Position numbers and translations under genes: made by a program. This document shows positions 8,840 through 17,243 of a stretch of 64,000 bases of DNA, piece by piece (position 1 is the first letter of the stretch; every line of letters begins with the position of its first letter). Location: positions 2,108,001-2,172,000 of the forward strand of contig OW818697.1 of NCBI GenBank assembly GCA_942493365.1, read 5' to 3'. This DNA is from UBA8949 sp942493365. GTDB taxonomy: Bacteria; Bacillota; Clostridia; Saccharofermentanales; UBA5734. The notes under the pieces were generated by a model. The model was not told the origin of the DNA, made no database searches, and worked only from the letters and a program-made list of their open reading frames with translations.

Positions 8840-9544
8840 TGGTCATTTCTCCTTCGATTTTTACTCTGGGTCAATATAGCTCGCAAGCAGACTGAACATC
8901 GTGCGGAAGGATGACTGAAACGCTCCCCAATTTAACTGGGCAATGGAATTGATTGTATTTCCTAAATTATTAATGCCATATGCAGTAATGATCGCTTGCT
9001 CCAAAGCTCGAGCGGCAGGCAAAGTTAGGAATGTTGCTATCGGCCACATTGTGTATTCACTGGTTTTGTATACTGCCCCCGGTCTTCTTTGGTGATAATA
9101 TTCGCGAGCTCGGTAATTGCGCGTTCTTCCAACATATTGTACATCATACGTTCCTTTATATACTATTACGTAGACTGTATTATCGCCTAAACGATTTTTG
9201 TCAACGCCGCCGTTTTTAACTTTTGCTTTTACAGCTGCGATAACTTTATTGGCCAATGTGATAAGGGATGTTATTGTGTTTACAAGGATAATAATCCCAA
9301 TAATTGCTACGGCTAATGCCGCAATGCAAAGTATTGGTAGCCATGACGAAATTATTGCTGCTTTAATACCTTCGATAGAGGCGGAAACGCAAAGCATGAT
9401 CGCGGCCAATTTATCACTAAGTTTAGAAATTAGATCTTCAATTTAATAAATCAGAGGGTAGCTCATAACTTGTTCATATTTACCAAAGGGATCGGTAAAA
9501 TTGATAGAATTATTTCCGCAATAAATATATATATTTTGAGATAT

Positions 9545-10541
9545 GGCTATGTCTTTAACTCAGTAGCACCTTGAAAATAGAACAAATGTTTGTTATCATG
9601 AACTATCGGTTATAGTTTGAGGGGGCATTGATTATGGCTAAGCAAGAAGCGATAAGTTTCATGATGTTCAAAAAATACTTTGTTGATGAAGAATCCTGCC
9701 GCGATCATCTGTTTCGGCTGCGTTGGCCAAATGGGTATTGCTGCTCTAGATGCGGCAGCATGAGTCATTATGTCATTGCAACGCGCAATCTTTATGAGTG
9801 TACTGACTGCCATTATCAGGCTTCGCTGACTACCGGGACAGTGATGGAAAGGACTCATCTGAGTTTGGAAAAATGGTTTTGGGGCATTTATTTTGTCAGT
9901 AATGACAAGAGGGGCTGTTCGGCTACTCAAATCTCAAAAGAATTGGCAATCACCTACAAATCAGCTTGGTATATGCTGCACCGGATCCGAAAAGCGATGA
10001 AAGATCGGGATTCACAATACTTACTCAGCGGCCTGATCGAACTGGATGATTCATTCTTTGGAGCAGCCACTCAAGATGGAAAGCGTGGCAGAGGCACTGA
10101 AAAGGCAACGGTTATCGTGGGTTTATCAATTAATGAAAAAGGGCATCCGCAGTTTCTCAAGATGGATGTCGTGGACAACATGAAGGGGCAGACGATTGTG
10201 GACTTTGCTAATGCGCATATCGCCGAAGGATCAACAATTTCCAGCGACGCCTATCGTTCGTACCGCAAACTGCAGAAAGCAGGCTACCATCATGAGGCAA
10301 AAGTCTTCAATCCCAAAGAAGATTCAGAGCATCTGAAATGGCTGCATACGATCATTGGCAATACCAAATCCTTTATCAATGGCACCTTTCATGGATTAGG
10401 ACAAAAGCACTTGCAGAGCTATCTTGATGAATTCTGCTATCGCTTCAACCGCCGATCGTTTTCCGGTGAACTTTTCAATCGTCTTTTGTCTTCGTGCCTC
10501 CTTTCTCACAAATTGAGTTATACTGAGTTAACGACATAGCC
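9545..10541 (+). mobile_element. IS1595-family insertion sequence with 14-bp target duplication
   Basis: The element is 997 bp. Its ends are inverted repeats that start GGCTATGTCTTTAACTCAGT on the left and, read inward, GGCTATGTCGTTAACTCAGT on the right. The sequence ATATTTTGAGATAT is found directly on both sides (9531-9544 and 10542-10555). It is inserted into the Rhs-GIY-YIG gene on the opposite strand. Confidence 0.9.
9634..10539 (+). CDS. IS1595-family transposase
   Basis: This is a 301-residue protein. The N-terminal zinc ribbon has CSRCG and CTDCH. The transposase core follows: Asp in LIELDDSFFG, Asp in SSDAYRSY, and the downstream TIIGNTKSFINGTFHG block typical of the family. The ATG at 9634 is preferred because GAGGGGG lies about nine bases upstream. 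The stop TAG falls inside the right inverted repeat. The frame is intact, so the element may still be active. Confidence 0.92.
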   Translation: MAKQEAISFMMFKKYFVDEESCRDHLFRLRWPNGYCCSRCGSMSHYVIATRNLYECTDCHYQASLTTGTVMERTHLSLEKWFWGIYFVSNDKRGCSATQISKELAITYKSAWYMLHRIRKAMKDRDSQYLLSGLIELDDSFFGAATQDGKRGRGTEKATVIVGLSINEKGHPQFLKMDVVDNMKGQTIVDFANAHIAEGSTISSDAYRSYRKLQKAGYHHEAKVFNPKEDSEHLKWLHTIIGNTKSFINGTFHGLGQKHLQSYLDEFCYRFNRRSFSGELFNRLLSSCLLSHKLSYTELTT

Positions 10542-11170
10542 ATATTTTGAGATATTACTTTGCCATTTGCCCCGATATAAGCAGTATCATCCGCATTAAT
10601 ATACCGCCCCACAGTCGCATCATAATACCGGCTCTGCAGATAATACAGCCCCGTCTCCCGATCGACCCTATAACCCCGGTATCCGTAAGGATTGGTCTTT
10701 CCCAAGGTGTCTGCCAAGGTGCCCGAAGAAGTCTGGTTGCCCCATGCATCGTAGCTGTATTGTACTACACTAACACCAGCGCCATCAACCAGCCCGATGA
10801 TATCGCCTTGGATATTGCTGACATAATAGTATTCTGTTCCGTCGTAGCGCAGCGCAAGCAGTTTGCCGTCGCCATCGTAGCGATAATCGATGCGGTTGCC
10901 CGGTCACCTCGGCGATCACCTGAGTGCCGTTGAGATAATAATCGGTCCGGACGCCATTGACCGTCTTACTGGTGCGGATACCCTGCTCGTTATAAGTGTA
11001 CTGGATGCTCTGGGTGCCCTTGTTGTAGCTTGCGAGCTGGCGGCCCATCGTCCAGGTCATGGTCGCGCCCAGGTAGCTTTTGGGATTGCCAGACGCGTCA
11101 TAGGTGATGGCCTGACCGTCGTATGAGTCAGATCAGCTTATCAGAATATGTGATTCTTTGACGGTTACAA

Positions 11171-11692
11171 CTAAAGCATCAACGGTGCATTAGCATCTTC
11201 TTTTCCATCGTCATTGAATTTCAAACCAATGACCTTTTTTAAAATATCCCTCTCTACTTGTCCCGCGTCATATATCCAACATTGTTTCTCATGTGCAGCA
11301 ATTGTTAGCCAGCATTTTCCATTTGAAAATAGGCAAAGGTCCTCTGGCAAATCGGGGTATTGCCATTTGAATAAATCATGAGAGTTAAAAAGGAAGTCCG
11401 TTGAGCAGTCGCCTTTATTTAATGCATAGATTTCAATTTCTTGGTAGGAATCCCTATGATGCATAAAGTAGTCGTTACTAACGTAAGACTTAATAAGTTG
11501 TGGCATAGAAAACTCGTATATCCGTGCAATATTTTTTCTATATTGTAAAAATTCCTCACTTCGTGTTGAAGATGACATTTTGGTGTACAAGTCCGGTATG
11601 CAAATTGAGAAAGCATCACATCGTAATTGTGCATATAAGATTAATCTGCTATATTGAATATCTTTAATATGTTTGTTTAAAACTGTAAGCAT
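11171..11692 (-). CDS. Candidate immunity protein for the long Rhs protein
   Basis: This is a 173-residue soluble protein of unrecognised family. It is AT-rich, with no signal peptide or transmembrane segment. The ATG at 11692 is chosen because AAAGGTGG, which overlaps the end of the Rhs gene, is placed about 7 bases upstream. A TTG at 11713 would overlap the Rhs stop. Its start lies 14 bases after the Rhs stop, which indicates translational coupling. Position directly after the variable tip is the usual place for a cognate immunity gene. The protein includes a SMI1/SUKH-like flavour (DLFKWQYPDLPEDLCLFSNG... WLTIAAHEKQCWIYD), but this resemblance is weak. Confidence 0.6.
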   Translation of the reverse strand: MLTVLNKHIKDIQYSRLILYAQLRCDAFSICIPDLYTKMSSSTRSEEFLQYRKNIARIYEFSMPQLIKSYVSNDYFMHHRDSYQEIEIYALNKGDCSTDFLFNSHDLFKWQYPDLPEDLCLFSNGKCWLTIAAHEKQCWIYDAGQVERDILKKVIGLKFNDDGKEDANAPLML

Positions 11693-11706
11693 TTTATTTT
11701 CCACCT

Positions 11707-14700
11707 TTACCAAAATAGAAAAAATACATGGCCACCATTGCGATTATATGTATGATAATGATTATAATAGCCTTGTGCCCCACCTCCGCTTATTTCAGGA
11801 CCCGCCGGCGTGCGATTGTTTCCAACGACTGAAGTAAGTGCAAATGCTTCTCTCGCTGTTACAGTAAAAACGTTATTTCCCTTTCTGAGTTCTAATATTG
11901 CTTGGTCAAAAGACAAAACACGTCCAATATCCACATATTTTGTTCTTAATGTTGCGGACCAATACCTCGGTACAGAATTTCGTTTGACTATATCCCTTAT
12001 TCTCGCATCTGCTTCAGCAATGACTTTAGCACTAACATATGCAACAACTAAGCTAGCAATTATGTCAGCAACCCAATCACCTGGAAGAGAACAAACCTTT
12101 AATAAAACCTTTGCTGAAGTAATTAGACGATCGAATGCATATCCTATTACTTTGTTTACGTAATCTTGAAAACCGTTAACATTAAACGCATAAAGAAAGC
12201 AGAATAATAATAAAAGTGCAATTGCAATCCCTTGGGCTGTTACTGCGACCCCTGCAATTACAAACAAAACAACCGCTCTGCCTGTTGGGTCGGAGTTTAC
12301 AGTAGAGTTATTATAACAATATGTAAACAGATTTGGTCCAATAACATTTATGCCAGACATGGCTAGCATACTCAAATCATCCGCATTAATAAACCGTCCC
12401 ACAGCCGCGTCATAATACCGGCTCTGCAGATAATACAGCCCCGTCTCCCGATCGACCCTATAACCCCGGTAGCCGTAAGGATTGGCCACGCCCAGGGTAT
12501 TTGCCAAAGTGCCTGTGCAGGACGTCTGGTTGCCCCATGCATCGTATGAATATTGTACTTTACTTGTACCAGAACTATCAAGCAGGCAAATAACATCACC
12601 CTGGATGTTGGTTACAGCATAGTACTCAGCGCCGTCGTAGCGCAGGGCTATGAGCTTGCCGTTGCCATCGTAGCGATAATCGATACGAGTGCCGCCGGTC
12701 ACCTCGGCGATAACTTGGCTGCCATTGAGATAATAGTCGGTCCGAACACTTTCATTTGTTGCGAGAATTATCTTAGTCTTGCTGGTGCGGATGCCCTGCT
12801 CGTTGTAGGTGTACAGGTATTTCGTTCCGTCTTTGGTGAAACTCTCGAGCTGGCGGCCCATCGTCCAGGTCATGGTCGCGCCCAAGTAGCTTTTGGGATT
12901 GCCAGAAGCGTCATAGGTGATGGCCTGACCGTCGTAGCTGGACAACTGGTCCTTCCAAACAGTGTTTTCGTAGCCGTAAGAAATAATGTCTTCCGGCGTG
13001 ATGCCTGAGAGGCTGACGCCCTCAGCGGTGATCGGGTAGATCGTTTTGGTCCGAATGTTGCCGCCGACATCGTACTGCCAAGTAAAGGTCTTGCCGGTGT
13101 TGGCGTTGTCCTCGCGGATCAGCTGGCTGGCCTCGTCGTAAACGTAACGGTAGAGGTCAACAGTTGTTGTGCCGTCGGAAATCCGAATCTTGGTGATATT
13201 ACCCAGATTGTCGTAGTCGTAAAGGAATTGGCCGGACTCGCCAGTGTACGCGATCGACTCGTTCTCGACTTGACCGGAGAAGTCGACGCCGGCGATTGTT
13301 TTGTAGGTGTAACCGGTCTGCAAGATATTGGTGCCGCCGACCTGAAGCGATGTGCCGCCCAATTGGCCGAAATCGCCGAAGGTGTTGGTCTTTTGCACAG
13401 TTTGGCCACCCAGTAGCTCGTAGTTGGTCTGGTACAGCCGGTACATATCGTCCTTGCTGTAAGTGTAGTTCTGACTGGCACCGCCGATTGTGGTGGTCAA
13501 GGTGATGGCGTTTTCGTTGTTGATGACGTCGAGCGCGTATAGTGCCGACGACCCAGCGGCGTTGGTGATGACGATCGTCTGGCCGTAGCTGTTGGCGTCC
13601 GACGTCGTGCTGGTCACGGTCTTGCGGTCGGAGGCATTATCGGTGATGGTAATGGTCTCGTCGCCGTTTTGCAGAGGGTTGGTGGGATCGGTGTTGCTGT
13701 AGCTGTAATCGTATAAGGTGGAGGTAGCACCGTCTTTGGTCAGCTGGACATAGTCGATTCTTCCCGTCTGATCCGTGACCTGGGTCACGGTCTGGCCATT
13801 GGCGTAGGCGTCGGTGCTGGTGATGACACCATTGTTGTCGGTCCGGGTCTTGGTCAGCAGGACGAGGGTGTTGGCGGCGGTGCCGTCGCTGACCGAAACG
13901 GTGGCGATGATGCCGTCGGTATCGTAGGTGAAGACGTACTCGAAGCCGTTGTGGCCGATCTGGGACAGCTGGTTGCTGGCGTTGTACTCGTAACTGTTGC
14001 TGATCGACGGGCCGCCGGTAAGGTCGCTGACGGACTTTGTGATCGAGTCGGTCTGACCATTGGCGCCCAGCTTGGTTATCTGCTGGGTGTTGTCGGGATA
14101 CGTCGTGGTCAGAGTTGTGCAGCCGTTCTCGTCGATCGAGTAGTCATAGCTCTCGGTCGTCGTTTGGCCATTGACCGTCGTGACTTTGGTCAGCAGGCGC
14201 TTGGCGTTGGTGGGCTCGTAGGTAAAATGCACGGTATTGCCGTAAGGATCGGTTTGTAGATGCAAAGCTCCGTCTTCGTAATAATCGTAATCGGTGATCT
14301 GGTTGTCGGTCACACTGGCCAGATCGACGATCTCCTGGTCAACGTCGCCATTGGCATTGTAAAGGGTCGTGGTGACGTTGCCGGCCTTGTCGGTTTTGGT
14401 CACCTGCTGGCCGAGACCGTTGTAGGTGTAGGTCAGTGACAGCCAGTCGCCGCTGCTTTTGGTCTTCTGGTAGATGGTCTGACCCAGGGCATCTGTGCGA
14501 GTCTCGGCGAAGTAATTGAGGCCGTAATCGATCTCGATGGCTTGGAAAGTGTTGTCGACAAAGGCATAGTTGTTGGTCGAGACATGGCCGTCCGGGAATT
14601 CGGTCCGGCTGACCCGGCCGGTTGAATCGTACTGATAATTGGTTGTAAAGCCCTTGTCGGTCTTTTCGGTTAGGGTGTGGCCAGCCAACGAATAAATGGT

Positions 14701-15861
14701 CTGCTGGCAGTTGTGGCCCGCAACGTTATGGTTGGCATAATCCTGGCAATAGATGACTGTGCGTCCACTCAGATCATAAACAGTCGTGGCGCTGTCGGTG
14801 TACTGGTAATTGACATAGAACGGCGCGTAGCTTTCCGACATGCCGAAGGTCTCGGTCAGGTTGGCCGTGGCACTGTCCTGATCAGCGGTCGTCGCGACCA
14901 CCGCGTCAAACCAACCGTCGTTATTGTTGTCGGAGTACGCGATTGACTGCGTCCGTAAGAGCGTATAGCTGTAGTCGGCTTCTTCGCTGCCGTCCTGGCC
15001 ATCGATCAGAGTCGGTTGCTGGTAGACCTCGATGGCGGTGATCCAGTCGCAGCCGGCACCCTGAATGTAGACCATTTTGCCGAGGCGAGTAGTCGATTCC
15101 AGGGTGTCCTCGGTCGCGTTCTGCTCCCGGGTGCTGATCTGGAGCTGGCGCCGGACGGTCGTGCTGCCGGTGGTGTAGTCGATCAGGGTCAGCTCGCGGC
15201 CCATGGTGCGTTTCTGCGTCAAAGCATCCGTGCTGTCCGAGTAGAGGTTGCTGCACAGGATCAGGCGGCCCTGGCTGTCGAACGCCAGCTGCGTGGCGAC
15301 ATTGTCGGGGTCGGTGACGCTGGTCAGGTAGCCGTTGGTGTCGTAAGTGTAAATTGTTTCAGCATAGACAGGACCGGTTTTGTTGGCCGGGTCGGTGAAG
15401 TGGTCCAGCCGCTGAACTTTGAACAGCTGGTTGTCGCCCGAATAGCAGTATTTGAGCTGCCGGTCATTGCCGCAAGCGATGGTGTCCAGAAGGCCACTGG
15501 CATAATAAGTCAGGGTGATCTGGTTATCGAGGCCGTCCGTAACGGTTTGGAGTTTGTTGTCAGTGTTGTAGGCAAAGGTCATCTTGACCTGGCTGACGGC
15601 CGCGCCGGGTGCTGTCGTCATGTTCAGGACCTGATCGAGGTCGGTGAGTGTATTGGTCTCGAAGCAATAAGTTTTACTGCTATCAGCAATTTCGGTCAGC
15701 ACGTATTGATCGGCAACCAGCGCCAGCGTAAACGGGCAGGCGGTGTCAGCTGCTGCGAGGCCGGTCATCGTGTGTCCAGTTCCAGGACATAGGTAAGTAA
15801 AAAGTATCAGGACATAGGTAAGTAAAAGTTTCAAGACATAGGTGAGACCGGATGGTAACAT
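11707..15861 (-). CDS. Rhs-repeat polymorphic toxin, 5'-truncated by an IS481-type element
   Basis: An open frame of 1,384 codons. From about residue 35 on it is Rhs/YD-repeat protein with many GYxYD-like and TYNGLGQ repeats, closing with PYGYRGYRVDRETGLYYL and FINADD. The variable tip starts at NLFTYCYNNSTVNSDPTGRA. It has a hydrophobic helix (VVLFVIAGVAVTAQ... LLLLFCFLYAF) and ends in an unassigned domain with YYNHYHTYNRNGGHVFF. The helix suggests delivery across or into a membrane. The first about 30 residues are read from the IS end (repeated LTYVL), so the native N-terminus, including any secretion signal, is missing. DNA encoding the last 400 core residues is closely similar to that at 4850-5990 and 10590-11126. 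Confidence 0.85.
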   Translation of the reverse strand: MLPSGLTYVLKLLLTYVLILFTYLCPGTGHTMTGLAAADTACPFTLALVADQYVLTEIADSSKTYCFETNTLTDLDQVLNMTTAPGAAVSQVKMTFAYNTDNKLQTVTDGLDNQITLTYYASGLLDTIACGNDRQLKYCYSGDNQLFKVQRLDHFTDPANKTGPVYAETIYTYDTNGYLTSVTDPDNVATQLAFDSQGRLILCSNLYSDSTDALTQKRTMGRELTLIDYTTGSTTVRRQLQISTREQNATEDTLESTTRLGKMVYIQGAGCDWITAIEVYQQPTLIDGQDGSEEADYSYTLLRTQSIAYSDNNNDGWFDAVVATTADQDSATANLTETFGMSESYAPFYVNYQYTDSATTVYDLSGRTVIYCQDYANHNVAGHNCQQTIYSLAGHTLTEKTDKGFTTNYQYDSTGRVSRTEFPDGHVSTNNYAFVDNTFQAIEIDYGLNYFAETRTDALGQTIYQKTKSSGDWLSLTYTYNGLGQQVTKTDKAGNVTTTLYNANGDVDQEIVDLASVTDNQITDYDYYEDGALHLQTDPYGNTVHFTYEPTNAKRLLTKVTTVNGQTTTESYDYSIDENGCTTLTTTYPDNTQQITKLGANGQTDSITKSVSDLTGGPSISNSYEYNASNQLSQIGHNGFEYVFTYDTDGIIATVSVSDGTAANTLVLLTKTRTDNNGVITSTDAYANGQTVTQVTDQTGRIDYVQLTKDGATSTLYDYSYSNTDPTNPLQNGDETITITDNASDRKTVTSTTSDANSYGQTIVITNAAGSSALYALDVINNENAITLTTTIGGASQNYTYSKDDMYRLYQTNYELLGGQTVQKTNTFGDFGQLGGTSLQVGGTNILQTGYTYKTIAGVDFSGQVENESIAYTGESGQFLYDYDNLGNITKIRISDGTTTVDLYRYVYDEASQLIREDNANTGKTFTWQYDVGGNIRTKTIYPITAEGVSLSGITPEDIISYGYENTVWKDQLSSYDGQAITYDASGNPKSYLGATMTWTMGRQLESFTKDGTKYLYTYNEQGIRTSKTKIILATNESVRTDYYLNGSQVIAEVTGGTRIDYRYDGNGKLIALRYDGAEYYAVTNIQGDVICLLDSSGTSKVQYSYDAWGNQTSCTGTLANTLGVANPYGYRGYRVDRETGLYYLQSRYYDAAVGRFINADDLSMLAMSGINVIGPNLFTYCYNNSTVNSDPTGRAVVLFVIAGVAVTAQGIAIALLLLFCFLYAFNVNGFQDYVNKVIGYAFDRLITSAKVLLKVCSLPGDWVADIIASLVVAYVSAKVIAEADARIRDIVKRNSVPRYWSATLRTKYVDIGRVLSFDQAILELRKGNNVFTVTAREAFALTSVVGNNRTPAGPEISGGGAQGYYNHYHTYNRNGGHVFFLFW

Positions 15862-17142
15862 GGCAGCAGAACTCGAAGGGAGGGCTGCGCCAAATGAGCT
15901 GGAAGGAGACTAATGTCATGGAACAACGAACTAGTTTTGTCCAAGATTTCATCAAGCAGGACAGACCTTTCCGCGAATTGTGTGCGGAGTATGGGATCAG
16001 TGAAAAAACTGGATACAAATGGAAACAGCGCTTTTTGCAAAGCGGGATTACGGGGCTGGCAGATTTGAGCCGCAAGCCGCGTAACAGCCCGGCCGAATTG
16101 GGTGAAGACCCGGTCATCCGCCTAATCAGTATCCGCAATGCGCATCCAACCTGGGGTGCCAAAAAGATCGCGGTTCTTTATACCAGGGCTTACCGAAATG
16201 AAACCACGCCTTCGCTCAGCAGCATCAATCGCGTTTTGGGCAAGGCCGATCTGGTTAGGAAACGACGATTCAGGAGGGCTGTGCCTGATGCAAATCGGCT
16301 TCGTCGGCATATCCTAGCTGAAGCGCCCAACGATGTTTGGACGGTCGATTTTAAAGGCTGGTGGATGTCCGGTGGCGAAAAGTGTTTGCCGCTGACTATT
16401 CGTGATCTGAAATCCAAATATTTGCTGGCAGTCACCCTAGTGGTCACCACATCAACAGAGGCTGTTAGATCAGTCTTTCTAAGGCTTTTTCGGAAATACG
16501 GACTACCCAAAGTCATTCGCAGTGACAACGGAACTCCCTTCGCTAATGCTCACGCGATTCTCCAGCTCTCAACCTTGAGTTGCTGGTGGATTACGTTAGG
16601 CATTCTTCCCGATCGGATAGACCCAGGAATGCCGACACAAAATGGATCACACGAACGAATGCATGCCGACCTGGCCAGTGAGGTTCAGGCACAAAAGATT
16701 CCCGGGGGCATTGTTGCCACTCAGCACGCCATTGACCTTTGGCGAGAGGAGTACAACACCGTCCGTCCGCACGAGGCGCTCGGCATGCTCACGCCAGCCG
16801 AGATCTATTACCCGTCGTCGCGCGCCTACGAAGGTGACCCCGATGTTATTGAATACCCACCTGGTTTTCTGCCTAGAAAAGTCCGCGCGAATGGATTAAT
16901 CTCGATTGACGGTATCGTGATCTCAATCAGCTATGCCCTTCGTGGTCTGACGATCGGTTTACAGCCACAAAAAGAAAGGGGATATCTCGCTTGGTTAGCG
17001 GATTTCCCCCTCGGTTTCTTGGATGTTCAGAGCGCTTGCTTTCAACCTCTGACTGAACTAGAATGACGTCATTCGGACTCACCTTGAAGTCTTGCGTCTC
17101 ACCCATGTCCTGACACAAAAGACTTACCGATGTCTTGACACA
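15771..17142 (+). mobile_element. IS481-type insertion sequence with reiterated ends
   Basis: The element is about 1,372 bp, bounded by TGTGTCC... on the left and, read inward, TGTGTCAAGACATCGG on the right. Both ends hold tandem copies of a 24-base unit around CAGGACATAGGTAAGTAAAA: three at the left (15782-15850) and two at the right (17087-17142). These are probably transposase sites. No matching target duplication is seen, so one flank was rearranged or lost. It truncates the Rhs gene. Confidence 0.75.
15894..17066 (+). CDS. IS481-family transposase
   Basis: This is a 390-residue protein. The N-terminal helix-turn-helix (CAEYGISEKTGYKWKQRF) is followed by an integrase core with Asp in VWTVDFKGW, Asp in IRSDNGTPF and Glu in SHERMHADL, so the DDE triad is intact. 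The ATG at 15894 begins MSWKETNVM, a start seen in many relatives, with GGGAGGG upstream. The frame is complete, so the element could be active. Confidence 0.92.
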   Translation: MSWKETNVMEQRTSFVQDFIKQDRPFRELCAEYGISEKTGYKWKQRFLQSGITGLADLSRKPRNSPAELGEDPVIRLISIRNAHPTWGAKKIAVLYTRAYRNETTPSLSSINRVLGKADLVRKRRFRRAVPDANRLRRHILAEAPNDVWTVDFKGWWMSGGEKCLPLTIRDLKSKYLLAVTLVVTTSTEAVRSVFLRLFRKYGLPKVIRSDNGTPFANAHAILQLSTLSCWWITLGILPDRIDPGMPTQNGSHERMHADLASEVQAQKIPGGIVATQHAIDLWREEYNTVRPHEALGMLTPAEIYYPSSRAYEGDPDVIEYPPGFLPRKVRANGLISIDGIVISISYALRGLTIGLQPQKERGYLAWLADFPLGFLDVQSACFQPLTELE

Positions 17143-17187
17143 TCACATTCCGTTTTTCGCTTTTCGTTGTTACCTGTTCGTTGTTCG

Positions 17188-17243
17188 TTCATGAAATTTG
17201 TCTAGGTGGCAAGTCATCTTGCCACCTAGACAAATTTCATGAA
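17188..17243. repeat. Perfect 26-bp fold-back repeat at the 3' end of hemW
   Basis: Two perfect arms of 26 bases (17188-17213 and 17218-17243) are separated by TCAT. The right arm contains the last codons and stop of hemW, and the left arm is its exact mirror image outside the gene. It lacks a clear T-run after the stem on the minus strand, so a simple terminator is less likely than an inverted duplication at the edge of the island. Confidence 0.9.

Larger units (their letters stand above)
8861..11127 (-). pseudogene. Broken Rhs tip with a GIY-YIG nuclease domain, interrupted by IS1595
   Basis: Removing the IS (9545-10541) and one target copy joins the frames exactly: ...ANGKVISQN + IYIYCGNNSINFTDPFGKY, the usual Rhs core-tip junction. 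The fragment begins abruptly at about 11127 inside the core. A 2-base deletion near 10895 shifts the frame relative to the sister copies at 5170 and 12690. A TAA at 9443-9445 stops it 14 codons after the DPFGKY motif. The same frame continues through hydrophobic helices (LPILCIAALAVAIIGIIILV) into VYVIVYKGTYDVQYVGRTR and LEQAIITAYG, the signature of a GIY-YIG endonuclease (GIY-like VYV, YVG, Arg, catalytic Glu). The ancestral product was probably a nuclease toxin tip that needs to cross a membrane. The segment 8861-9409 might be translated alone from TTG 9409. Confidence 0.82.

Noticed and set aside
9410..9544. Separate short gene encoding CGNNSINFTDPFGKYEQV
   Set aside because: It is the junction part of the broken Rhs-GIY-YIG gene, in frame with both sides once the IS is removed.
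15771..15850. Reiterated 24-base units as a CRISPR array
   Set aside because: Units are directly adjacent without spacers and lie at an IS end.
15771..15861. Rhs protein N-terminus with a possible signal peptide
   Set aside because: These codons come from the reiterated IS481-type end (repeated LTYVL), not from a native signal sequence.
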